This document shows positions 1 through 6,404 of a DNA stretch of 12,384 nt, piece by piece (the stretch's first letter is position 1; every line of letters begins with the position of its first letter). The notes below the pieces were generated by a model. The model had not been told where the DNA came from. It ran no database searches and saw nothing but the letters and a program-made list of their open reading frames with translations. The stretch is from Woeseiaceae bacterium. GTDB taxonomy: Bacteria > Pseudomonadota > Gammaproteobacteria > Steroidobacterales > Woeseiaceae. Both the position numbers and the translations under genes were made by a program. Location of the stretch: the NCBI GenBank assembly GCA_022866645.1, contig JALHUQ010000242.1, positions 1 through 12,384 on the forward strand. Direction: 5' to 3'.

Positions 1-194
1 CCGCCCTGCAATTTCCGTGCTGCAAACTCCACATCATCCCATCCCAGTTTGACTAGCATACGCGCGACATTGGCCTGCCAGACCGGGATCAAATGGTCCG
101 CCTCATCGGCCGAACAAAGTACGTCCAATATCGGCCCTGGCCTGTCGATAATCAGGCTGGGTCCCGTTAGTCTGCGAGACTCAAGTAGTTCCAT
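1..194 (-). CDS. CphA-associated Mur-ligase-like protein, N-terminal fragment (partial)
   Basis: The frame is open from an ATG at 194 down to the window edge, giving 64 complete codons that start MELLESRRLTGPSLIIDRPG. The RRLTGPSL-DRPG opening and a later LGWDD segment resemble the N-terminus of the roughly 500-residue Mur-ligase-family proteins (second cyanophycin-synthetase-like proteins) that follow cphA in several proteobacteria. That is recalled family knowledge; no ATPase motif falls inside the fragment. The start lies only 9 bases after the cphA stop on the same strand, so it should be the third gene of the cphB-cphA operon. No strong Shine-Dalgarno is visible, which fits translational coupling. 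The function is not established from this piece: a ligase working on cyanophycin or on a related Asp/Arg peptide is possible. Most of the gene lies outside the window. Confidence 0.6.
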   Translation of the reverse strand, partial: MELLESRRLTGPSLIIDRPGPILDVLCSADEADHLIPVWQANVARMLVKLGWDDVEFAARKLQG

Positions 195-203
195 ACCGCG
201 GCG

Positions 204-2990
204 TTAGTCGCCATCGTCCCGAGCGATTCGAACGCCGCGCTCGTCGCTGATAATTTCAATGTTGCCGTCCAGGTGAAACCCACCGGTATCCGGCAATTCA
301 ATCGCAGCAGTGACGCGCTTGCCGGTCTCGTCCGTATGCGCGCCTGAATTGAAATAGATGATCTGTTTCCAGGTACGCTTGATGTTGTCGCCGAGCACCA
401 GGATCATGTCGCCGACTTCCGCCATTTCGAGCGCCCGCGCCACCGCTTCCTGCTCGTTCGGAATCACCTCGATGTGATCGATCGAAATACCCTCTTCGAG
501 TAACTTGTTCTTGAGCATCACCGCAACTTCGTCTTCGCCGCGTCCACGACGGCCATCGTCGCAGCGACAAATAAAGTGATCGAAATGGCTGGCTGCGATT
601 GCCGCGATCTCACGAATGTCCTCATCGCGACGGTCGCCGGGTGCTGACATGACGATCGTTTTGCGGCCTTCCACTTTGAAACGATCAACCAGACCGCACA
701 TCGCCCGGACTGCGGCCGGGTTATGGGCGTAGTCAAGAATGACGCGGAAGGGATGCTCGTCATATATATTCGTCCGGCCCGGCGCCTGGAAGAATGACGA
801 ATCGAAGGTACGCAGACCCTGCCTGATATCTTCAAGCCCGACCTTCATGTTGTAGGCGAGCGCCGCAGCGAACATCGCGTTCTGCACATTGTGTAAGGCC
901 CGACCTTCGATCGTCGCCGGAATCAGATGTGTCCAGACCAGCGGTGTATGCGTTTCGTTGTCATAGATCGAAATCATGTGGCCGTTCATGCCCTGTTCGA
1001 GCACAAATGCCTGACCGCCCGCCTGAATATGCTGCTTTACCAAGGGGTGAGCCGGATTCATGGTGACGTAGCTGAGCCTTTCGGCATCCGTGTAATCGGC
1101 CATCTGCAGACAAAGCGAATCGTCCGCATTGAGTACGGCCGCATCGGTGGCTATCTCGATCGGCACTCGTTTCACCTCGGCCAGTTGCTCCAGAGTGTCA
1201 ATGCCACCCAGGCCGAGGTGATCTGCTGTCACGTTCAGGCAAGCGGCGACGTTGCAGGACTGGAAGCCGAGACCACTGCGCAACATGCCGCCACGCGCCG
1301 TTTCCATGACGGCCGCATCCACCGATGGATCTCGCAAGATCATGTGCGAGGATACCGGGCCGGTCATGTCACCCGGTACGCTGAGGTTGCCGTCGATATA
1401 GACGCCGTCCGTCGACGTGAGCCCGACGGTGTAACCCGACATCTTCAGAATGTGCGCGAGCATCCGCGACGTCGTCGTTTTGCCGTTGGTACCGGTGATC
1501 GCCGCGATGGGAATTCGACTCGGCGAATCGGGAGGAAACAGCATATCGATGACGGGACCTGCGACATCTCGCGGTGTGCCCTGACTCGGCGCCACGTGCA
1601 TGCGAAATCCCGGACCGGCATTGACTTCGCAGATGCCACCGCCCGCATTGCGATAGGACTCCGTGATGTCATGGGTCAGAAAATCGACACCGCCAATGTC
1701 CAGACCAATCGCATTGATCGCACGAATCGCCATCTCGCGATTGTCCGGGTGGATGGAGTCGGTTACGTCGATCGCAGTTCCGCCAGTCGACAAGTTGGCC
1801 GTCGAACGCAGGAATACGATCTCATCTTTCGCGGGAACCGTGTTGCGATCGTAGCCCAGTTTCGCCAACAGACGTTCTGCCTGGTGATCAAACTCAAGAC
1901 GCGTGAGAACCTTCTCATGCCCCACGCCACGCCGCGGATCTAAGTTTACTATCTCAACCAGTTGTTCAATGTTGAGTTTGCCATCACCGACTACGTGGCC
2001 GGGAACGCGCTTGGCAGCGGCGACCAGCTTCCCGTCAACGACGAGCAAGCGATGATCGAATCCCTCGATGTAACTCTCGACAATGATCGTGCTGCCGTGT
2101 TCGCTGGCTTTATCAAAGCCGGTCTCGACTTCCTCGTCGGACTTCAGATTAATCGAGACGCCGCGACCGTGATTGCCGTCCAGCGGCTTGGTGACTACCG
2201 GAAACCCGATTCGTTTCGCGGCCCGTGCTGCATCACGTCTTGTGCGCACCATGATCTGCTTGGGTACCGGTAAGCCAAGATCTCGCAGTATGCTATTGGT
2301 TTCTTCCTTATCGCCTGCCAGTTCGACCGCGATATTGCTCGTGCGACTGGTCGTGGTCGCCTGGATACGCTGCTGATAACGACCGTGCCCGAACTGCACC
2401 AGGCTGTAACGATTTAATCGTAGCCAGGGAATGTCGCGCTCTTCCGCCGCCTTGACCAGAGACGCCGTACTCGGTCCGAATTCGCGTCGTTGCGCATAGC
2501 GGATGAAACGGTCGCGCGCTTCGGCGAAATCCCACTTCGCATCGGGCGCTCCATCCAGCGAGATTTCTGCGGGGAGCAAACTGTGTATGAGTTGCAAAGC
2601 AAGTTCCGAGGCTTCCCGCCCTACGGTCTCGTCCTTGTATTGGAACACCATATTGTAAAAGCCGGGCCGTCCGTCAATTGAGCGAGTCCGACCGTAGGTG
2701 ACATCTGAGCCGGCGACGTTTTGCAATTCGATCGCAACGTGCTCCATGACGTGACCCAGCCAGGTGCCTTCATCTTCACGCATACGACGAACGAAGCCAC
2801 CCGGTTCCCGGTACGAACAGCCGTGCTCGTGCAGTCCGGGCAACAGCGTCAGGAGCGGTCCGATGAAGTTTTCGCCCAATCGACTCGTCGGCCAGTCTTC
2901 CAGCACTCCGAGGTCCAGCACATGACGGATTACGGGAAACCGGGCGAAGGTACTCGGCCCGACATAAACATTGGTACTTTCAATTTTCAT
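204..2990 (-). CDS. cphA: Cyanophycin synthetase CphA
   Basis: This 928-residue protein is predicted to build cyanophycin (multi-L-arginyl-poly-L-aspartate) in the cytoplasm, adding Asp to the backbone and then Arg to each side chain at the cost of ATP. Three family domains are visible. An N-terminal domain spans about 1-160 and includes WLGHVMEH (77-84). An ATP-grasp domain spans about 220-490, with GDKEETNSIL (226-235), TKPLDGNHGRG (267-277) and CEVNAGPG (454-461). A Mur-ligase domain follows, with P-loop TGTNGKTT (499-506), HNVQN (700-704) and DYAHNP (753-758). The length is close to, or slightly above, characterised CphA1 enzymes (about 870-900). The ATG at 2990 gives the expected N-terminus MKIESTNVYVGP; its ribosome site is weak (AGG). 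It lies 30 bases after cphB and 9 bases before the next gene, so the three are probably one operon. All catalytic motifs look intact. Confidence 0.96.
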   Translation of the reverse strand: MKIESTNVYVGPSTFARFPVIRHVLDLGVLEDWPTSRLGENFIGPLLTLLPGLHEHGCSYREPGGFVRRMREDEGTWLGHVMEHVAIELQNVAGSDVTYGRTRSIDGRPGFYNMVFQYKDETVGREASELALQLIHSLLPAEISLDGAPDAKWDFAEARDRFIRYAQRREFGPSTASLVKAAEERDIPWLRLNRYSLVQFGHGRYQQRIQATTTSRTSNIAVELAGDKEETNSILRDLGLPVPKQIMVRTRRDAARAAKRIGFPVVTKPLDGNHGRGVSINLKSDEEVETGFDKASEHGSTIIVESYIEGFDHRLLVVDGKLVAAAKRVPGHVVGDGKLNIEQLVEIVNLDPRRGVGHEKVLTRLEFDHQAERLLAKLGYDRNTVPAKDEIVFLRSTANLSTGGTAIDVTDSIHPDNREMAIRAINAIGLDIGGVDFLTHDITESYRNAGGGICEVNAGPGFRMHVAPSQGTPRDVAGPVIDMLFPPDSPSRIPIAAITGTNGKTTTSRMLAHILKMSGYTVGLTSTDGVYIDGNLSVPGDMTGPVSSHMILRDPSVDAAVMETARGGMLRSGLGFQSCNVAACLNVTADHLGLGGIDTLEQLAEVKRVPIEIATDAAVLNADDSLCLQMADYTDAERLSYVTMNPAHPLVKQHIQAGGQAFVLEQGMNGHMISIYDNETHTPLVWTHLIPATIEGRALHNVQNAMFAAALAYNMKVGLEDIRQGLRTFDSSFFQAPGRTNIYDEHPFRVILDYAHNPAAVRAMCGLVDRFKVEGRKTIVMSAPGDRRDEDIREIAAIAASHFDHFICRCDDGRRGRGEDEVAVMLKNKLLEEGISIDHIEVIPNEQEAVARALEMAEVGDMILVLGDNIKRTWKQIIYFNSGAHTDETGKRVTAAIELPDTGGFHLDGNIEIISDERGVRIARDDGD

Positions 2991-3020
2991 GATCGATGCC
3001 TGTTGTAGTTATTTTCGGCG

Positions 3021-3845
3021 TCACTCGGCAGCATGCGCTACGCGCGTTTCGATATCAAAACGGCCGCCGGATACGAGTATGTGCAGCCTGACGCCAATGA
3101 GGCTGACTGGCTCACCCCGGCGCGCACGGTCCATCGAAGAATAGCTGAGCTCCGTCGGGTCAATCAGTGTAATCCCACCGCTGCCCACGACCTCGAGTTG
3201 GTCGCCGGGGCGAATAAACGCGGCCGTATCCTCGTCCAGCCCGATACCGACAGCAAACGGGTTATACGCTAACGCCGTCAACAGCCTGCCGAGGCGATCG
3301 CGTTCGCGGAAATGCTGATCAATAATGAAAGCATTCGTCAGGCCAAGTCCTGGCGCCATCGTCACCATGTCCGGACGGGGCGTGCTGCCTTCACTACCGC
3401 CGGCGATCATGTGCTCCGGCATGAAAGCGGCGCCTGCCGACGTTCCCGCCACGTGCATACCCATCGCGTTACGGCGACGGATGAGTTTCGCCGCCTTGGT
3501 ACCGCCAAGAGTGGTGGACAGTCGCAACTGGTTGCCACCGGTCATGAACACCCCATCGCATTTTTCGATGTAGTCGACGTCGGAGCCGCGCTGGCAGTCC
3601 TCGCGCGAGAAAAACGACAGAACCTTTGCGTGTTTTACGCCAATCTTGCGAAACAACTTTTCGTAATTGCGGCCCGTATCTTCAAGCTCGGACGCGGTCG
3701 GGATGATACCAATACGGGCATCCGGCCCACCGCATAGATCGACAAAACGGTCGAGAATTTCCGGGTTATTGAGTTTCTCTTCCGCGCCGCCAATGGGAAC
3801 GATGTAGCCGCGCTTGGTACCGGAATTATTGATTGCAGGACACAT
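3021..3845 (-). CDS. cphB: Cyanophycinase CphB (peptidase family S51)
   Basis: This 274-residue cytosolic serine exopeptidase is predicted to cut cyanophycin into beta-Asp-Arg dipeptides. The nucleophile elbow GTSAGAA places Ser136, IIDQHF gives His178 and GLDEDT gives Glu205. These keep the spacing of the published Synechocystis triad Ser132/His174/Glu201 with a constant shift of four. TGGNQLRL (102-109) and the arginines R180, R182 and R184 lie where the substrate-binding residues of the family sit. No signal peptide is present, so this is the intracellular CphB type and not the secreted CphE type. The length matches the family (about 270). A GGAG site at 3855-3858, nine bases upstream, supports the ATG at 3845. 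It is first in the operon, directly before cphA, so degradation and synthesis are co-transcribed. Confidence 0.95.
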   Translation of the reverse strand: MCPAINNSGTKRGYIVPIGGAEEKLNNPEILDRFVDLCGGPDARIGIIPTASELEDTGRNYEKLFRKIGVKHAKVLSFFSREDCQRGSDVDYIEKCDGVFMTGGNQLRLSTTLGGTKAAKLIRRRNAMGMHVAGTSAGAAFMPEHMIAGGSEGSTPRPDMVTMAPGLGLTNAFIIDQHFRERDRLGRLLTALAYNPFAVGIGLDEDTAAFIRPGDQLEVVGSGGITLIDPTELSYSSMDRARRGEPVSLIGVRLHILVSGGRFDIETRVAHAAE

Positions 3846-4041
3846 GAAACGGGACTCCGCTCGAGGCGAGATGTTGAAAAATGACGGGGCACGAAAATGG
3901 GTTGGGTATTTTACACAAGAATTCGGTTAATCCGGACGTAATTTGCAATTGTCCGAGCAGGAATATTTTTGACACCGTCCGATTCGTACTATCCGGCCCG
4001 ATGCGGCAAACTGCGCACTATTCGTTCTTAGGAAGTCTTTC
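3846..4041. promoter_or_regulatory. Divergent control region between cphB and queF
   Basis: This 196-base AT-richer gap separates the two gene starts and must hold the promoters for both directions. On the minus strand TAAAAT (plus 3908-3913) is a good -10 candidate for cphB, but I see no good -35 at the right distance. On the plus strand a perfect TTGACA lies at 3969-3974; the bases 15-18 downstream are poor -10 matches (TATCCG at best), and TACTAT at 3987-3992 is too close. TTGCAA (3943-3948) with TATTTT (3964-3969) is an alternative with a short 15-base spacer. The exact promoters are therefore unresolved. No gene or clear riboswitch fold is seen here. Confidence 0.45.
4030..4035 (+). promoter_or_regulatory. 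Ribosome binding site that fixes the queF GTG start
   Basis: AGGAAG stands six bases before the GTG at 4042. No in-frame ATG lies nearby, and the GTG gives an N-terminus of the usual long-QueF length, so this site decides the start. Confidence 0.7.
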
Positions 4042-4857
4042 GTGACACACGCCAAGCCGCCGCTGGGACAGCAATCCAGCTATCCGGACAAATACGACCC
4101 CAGTGTGTTGTTTTCGATTCCGCGCGCCGAGAGTCGTGGGGCCTTGTCCTCAGGCCCGCTACCGTTCCGTGGCGTGGACATCTGGAATGCCTGGGAGCTT
4201 AGCTGGCTGGGACCTGGTGACTTGCCGATTGCTGCGACGGCAGAAATCCGGATTGCTGCCGACACGCCTAATCTGATCGAATCCAAGTCATTGAAGTTGT
4301 ACCTGAATTCCTTCGCCATGAGTCAATTCGACTCGCTGGCATCGGTCGCCGAAACGATCAATCGCGATCTCGGCGCGGCAGCCGGCGGCCGGGTCGACGC
4401 TCGCATCAGCCGTGTTACCGATACGGAAGCCGATACCGTTTCCCGGCTACCCGGACTGTGCCTCGACGACCTCCCGGTCACTTGTGATAGCTGGGAAGTT
4501 GACGCCGGACTGCTCAGCATTGACCAAGACGTCGTGGTCGAAGAGGACATGTACACGCATCTGTTACGCAGCCTCTGCCCGGTAACCGATCAGCCGGATA
4601 TTGGCAGCTTTGCCATCCATTACCGTGGGCCCAGAATTGATCCTGCGTCCCTGTTGCGATACGTCGTGTCATTTCGTCTGCACAACGATTTCCACGAAGC
4701 CTGCGTGGAAAGGATGTTTGTCGACATCCTGAAGTGCTGCCAAGCAGAAAAACTGACTATCCTTGCCCGCTTTCAACGCCGTGGCGGCATTGATATCAAC
4801 CCGTTTCGCAGCAACTTCGAGGACGCGCCACGGAATGTTCGCTTGTGGCGTCAGTAG
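4042..4857 (+). CDS. queF: NADPH-dependent 7-cyano-7-deazaguanine (preQ0) reductase, long form
   Basis: This 271-residue enzyme is predicted to reduce preQ0 to preQ1, a nitrile-to-amine step of queuosine synthesis for tRNA wobble positions. It belongs to the long, two-lobed QueF type (E. coli enzyme about 282 residues). The QueF signature ESKSLKLYLNSF is at 80-91. The thioimide-forming cysteine is Cys179 in LCPVTDQPD and the general acid is Asp186, seven residues on, the same spacing as E. coli Cys190/Asp197. FHEACVE (217-223) carries the conserved His218, and RRGGIDINPFRS (246-257) is the usual C-terminal block. It starts at GTG 4042 behind AGGAAG. It has no same-strand partner and its stop touches the convergent ribA stop. 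Other queuosine genes are not in the window. Confidence 0.95.
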   Translation: MTHAKPPLGQQSSYPDKYDPSVLFSIPRAESRGALSSGPLPFRGVDIWNAWELSWLGPGDLPIAATAEIRIAADTPNLIESKSLKLYLNSFAMSQFDSLASVAETINRDLGAAAGGRVDARISRVTDTEADTVSRLPGLCLDDLPVTCDSWEVDAGLLSIDQDVVVEEDMYTHLLRSLCPVTDQPDIGSFAIHYRGPRIDPASLLRYVVSFRLHNDFHEACVERMFVDILKCCQAEKLTILARFQRRGGIDINPFRSNFEDAPRNVRLWRQ

Positions 4858-5676
4858 TCAGTCGGCGCCAAGATCCTCAGGATCGAGCTCATGTCCCCAT
4901 TCCTGCTTGGCGGTTAAATATCGTCGGTTGTTGTCGGATACGCCCGTGACATGTTTGACGCGGGTGATGTCGTGCAGCCCGAACTTCGTCAGATCCTCGA
5001 CCTTCTTGGGATTGTTGGTGAGCAGACGCAGCGGTCGACCGTCGACGAAATATTTGAGCAATGATGCGGCATCGCCAAAGTCGCGCGAATCGTCCGGCAA
5101 TCCCAGAGAACGATTGGCCTGATAAGTATCCTCGCCAGCATCCTGCAGCAAATACGTCGCCGCTTTGGCCCACAGTCCGATGCCGCGACCTTCGTGGCCG
5201 GACATATAGATCACCAGGCCACCCTGGTTGTCATCGCGAATGCGTTCGATCGCCGTACGCATCTGCGGGCCGCATTCGCAACGCTCTGATCCGAAAACAT
5301 CGCCGGTCAGGCAACTCGAGTGCACGCGAACCAACGGGTTGTTCCAGGTTTCCGGATTCCCAATCACCAGAACACTATTCACCGCCATGAACGACGCCAG
5401 CGTCGCGAAGGATTGCTGACCGTTCTGTTCGCGAAGATCGTCGGCCAGCTCCTCGATCTTGCCGAGTTCCGTATTGCGTACACAGGCGTACCACTGCACG
5501 TCGGCCCTGGAGTCGCAAAACTTCAGGGGCAACGGAATAGGTCCGAGTATGCTGATCAAAGCGCCGCGCGACGCTGTCTGTCCCGCATCCACCCGGACGC
5601 CGTCACGATCAATCTGGAAAAGCTTGCCCTGTTCGGTCAGGCGCCTGCGGACCGCAGGATCGATGTAGGTAAACAT
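4858..5676 (-). CDS. ribA: GTP cyclohydrolase II (riboflavin biosynthesis)
   Basis: This enzyme is predicted to open GTP to 2,5-diamino-6-ribosylamino-4(3H)-pyrimidinone 5'-phosphate, the first step to riboflavin. The called form is 272 residues. Zinc ligands are Cys122, Cys133 and Cys135 in SSCLTGDVFGSERCEC, with the spacing of E. coli Cys54/65/67. GHEGRGIGL (160-168), Tyr175 of TYLLQD, Arg198 of DSRDF and LTNNPKK (219-225) complete the GTP site. About 100 residues precede the core, and there is no fused RibB domain. The loop reads YMSGHEGRGIGL where most enzymes have Y-x-RQEGR. I chose the ATG at 5676. An in-frame GTG at 5721 would add 15 residues, but that stretch carries rare codons (AGA, ATA), and neither start has a strong ribosome site. 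It is divergent from the TetR gene and convergent with queF. Confidence 0.92.
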   Translation of the reverse strand: MFTYIDPAVRRRLTEQGKLFQIDRDGVRVDAGQTASRGALISILGPIPLPLKFCDSRADVQWYACVRNTELGKIEELADDLREQNGQQSFATLASFMAVNSVLVIGNPETWNNPLVRVHSSCLTGDVFGSERCECGPQMRTAIERIRDDNQGGLVIYMSGHEGRGIGLWAKAATYLLQDAGEDTYQANRSLGLPDDSRDFGDAASLLKYFVDGRPLRLLTNNPKKVEDLTKFGLHDITRVKHVTGVSDNNRRYLTAKQEWGHELDPEDLGAD

Positions 5677-5725
5677 GCGCGGGATTATGCCGCATCTCGC
5701 GAAATATGTGACGTTTGCCACTTGC

Positions 5726-5739
5726 TGACCGCCGGGTCA
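5726..5739. promoter_or_regulatory. Palindromic operator 1 (candidate TetR-family binding site)
   Basis: TGACCGCCGGGTCA has perfect TGACC/GGTCA arms around GCCG. It overlaps the -35 to -10 spacer of the plus-strand promoter and the expected start of minus-strand transcription. A palindrome directly before a TetR-family gene is the usual autoregulatory layout for the family; binding itself is inferred. Confidence 0.7.
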
Positions 5740-5742
5740 TTA

Positions 5743-5750
5743 ACTATACT
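5743..5750. promoter_or_regulatory. Overlapping two-way -10 elements for ribA and the TetR operon
   Basis: On the plus strand TATACT (5745-5750) is a 5/6 match to the -10 consensus, with TTGCTG 17 bases upstream as a weak -35. On the minus strand TATAGT (plus 5743-5748) is also a 5/6 match, with TTAATG 17 bases upstream. The two hexamers share four bases, giving a symmetric two-way promoter core between the two operators. The weak -35 boxes keep confidence moderate. Confidence 0.55.
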
Positions 5751-5753
5751 TGC

Positions 5754-5767
5754 TGACCTTCGAGTCA
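5754..5767. promoter_or_regulatory. Palindromic operator 2 (candidate TetR-family binding site)
   Basis: TGACCTTCGAGTCA has TGAC/GTCA arms and the same flanks as operator 1, exactly 28 bases further on. It covers the expected plus-strand start of transcription (about 5757) and the region just upstream of the minus-strand -10. A regulator bound here should block the TetR operon and could also affect ribA. Confidence 0.68.
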
Positions 5768-5781
5768 TTAAGAACAAACCA

Positions 5782-6390
5782 TTGGCCAAACCACGTTACC
5801 GCCGGCGCAAAGAAAACCGACCGCAGGAAATCACTGCGGCCGCTTTTGACGCTTTTGCAGAACAGGGTTTCGCGGCGACGCGGGTCGACGATGTCGCCAG
5901 GCGGGCCGGCGTGAGCAAAGGCCTGATGTACCTGTACTTCAAAACCAAGGAAGAGCTATTCAAGGCGGTCGTGCGTAGCGTCGTCGTCCGCCGCGTCGAT
6001 CAACTCATCCTTGAGGTCGAGACGACGAAACTCTCTTCCGAGGATTTTATTCGCGGGCCACTATTATCGTTTCTCAAACAAATTCCGGGATCGCCGGTCG
6101 CGATTGTTATTCGATTGCTGATCTCGGAAGGGCCACGGCATCCCGATCTTGTCGACTATTACTACGACAACGTCGTTGCCAAAGGGCTCGCCGCCATTTC
6201 CGGTTTTATTAATCGTGGTATCGACAACAAGGAATTTCGGCGCAGCGCGGTCAGTGATTTGCCGCATCTGGTGCTGGCGCCGGTGATGCTCTCGATTATC
6301 TGGGGAATCCTTTTTAAGAACCGGGCGCTCGACACGGACAAACTGATCGAAACTCAAATTGACATGTTACTCGCGCACCTAAAGGCGTGA
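5782..6390 (+). CDS. TetR/AcrR-family transcriptional regulator of the efflux operon
   Basis: This 202-residue DNA-binding repressor has the TetR N-terminal domain at about 15-62: ITAAAFDAFAEQGF, then the helix-turn-helix VDDVARRAGVSKGLMYLYF, then KTKEELF. The rest is a helical ligand-binding domain with no residues that identify a ligand. The frame is open far upstream, but that part is antisense to ribA. The first sensible start is the TTG at 5782, giving the basic N-terminus AKPRYRRRKE; a weak AAGAA precedes it. It is the first gene of the exporter operon, and its stop overlaps the frame of the adaptor leader. The layout matches E. coli cecR (ybiH) before ybhGFSR, so it probably represses its own operon through the two palindromes upstream. 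The inducer is unknown. Confidence 0.9.
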   Translation: MAKPRYRRRKENRPQEITAAAFDAFAEQGFAATRVDDVARRAGVSKGLMYLYFKTKEELFKAVVRSVVVRRVDQLILEVETTKLSSEDFIRGPLLSFLKQIPGSPVAIVIRLLISEGPRHPDLVDYYYDNVVAKGLAAISGFINRGIDNKEFRRSAVSDLPHLVLAPVMLSIIWGILFKNRALDTDKLIETQIDMLLAHLKA

Positions 6391-6392
6391 GT

Positions 6393-6396
6393 GGAG
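6393..6396 (+). promoter_or_regulatory. Ribosome binding site that fixes the adaptor GTG start
   Basis: GGAG lies eight bases before the GTG at 6405. An earlier in-frame GTG at 6387 overlaps the TetR stop codon but has no such site, and it would put six polar residues in front of the signal peptide. The 6405 start is therefore preferred. Confidence 0.65.
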
Positions 6397-6404
6397 ATAA
6401 GCTT

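Larger units (their letters stand above)
5721..5776. repeat. 28-bp tandem direct repeat, two copies
   Basis: Copy one (5721-5748) and copy two (5749-5776) share CTTGCTGACC at positions 1-10 and GTCATTAA at positions 16-23 of the unit. I count 22 of 28 identical bases. Each copy contains one 14-bp palindrome. The repeat fills most of the gap between ribA and the TetR gene. Confidence 0.85.

Noticed and set aside
927..1943. A long plus-strand open frame (338 codons) opposite cphA
   Set aside because: It is fully antisense to the well-supported CphA motifs, its translation resembles no family I recognise, and long antisense frames are common opposite GC-rich genes.
3969..3992. TTGACA plus TACTAT as the queF promoter
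   Set aside because: Both boxes look good alone, but they are only 12 bases apart, too short for a normal sigma-70 promoter.
4872..4884. Palindrome GATCCTCAGGATC near the ribA and queF ends as a terminator
   Set aside because: The loop is a single base, no T-run follows on either strand, and the site lies inside the ribA coding sequence.
5677..5721. GTG start at 5721 for ribA
   Set aside because: The extra 15 residues carry rare codons (AGA, ATA), and only a weak GGCGG precedes the GTG. It is not excluded and is noted in the ribA entry.
5320..5781. Extension of the TetR frame upstream to 5320
   Set aside because: The added part runs antisense through the ribA coding region and the operator repeats. 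The TetR domain itself starts only after the TTG at 5782.
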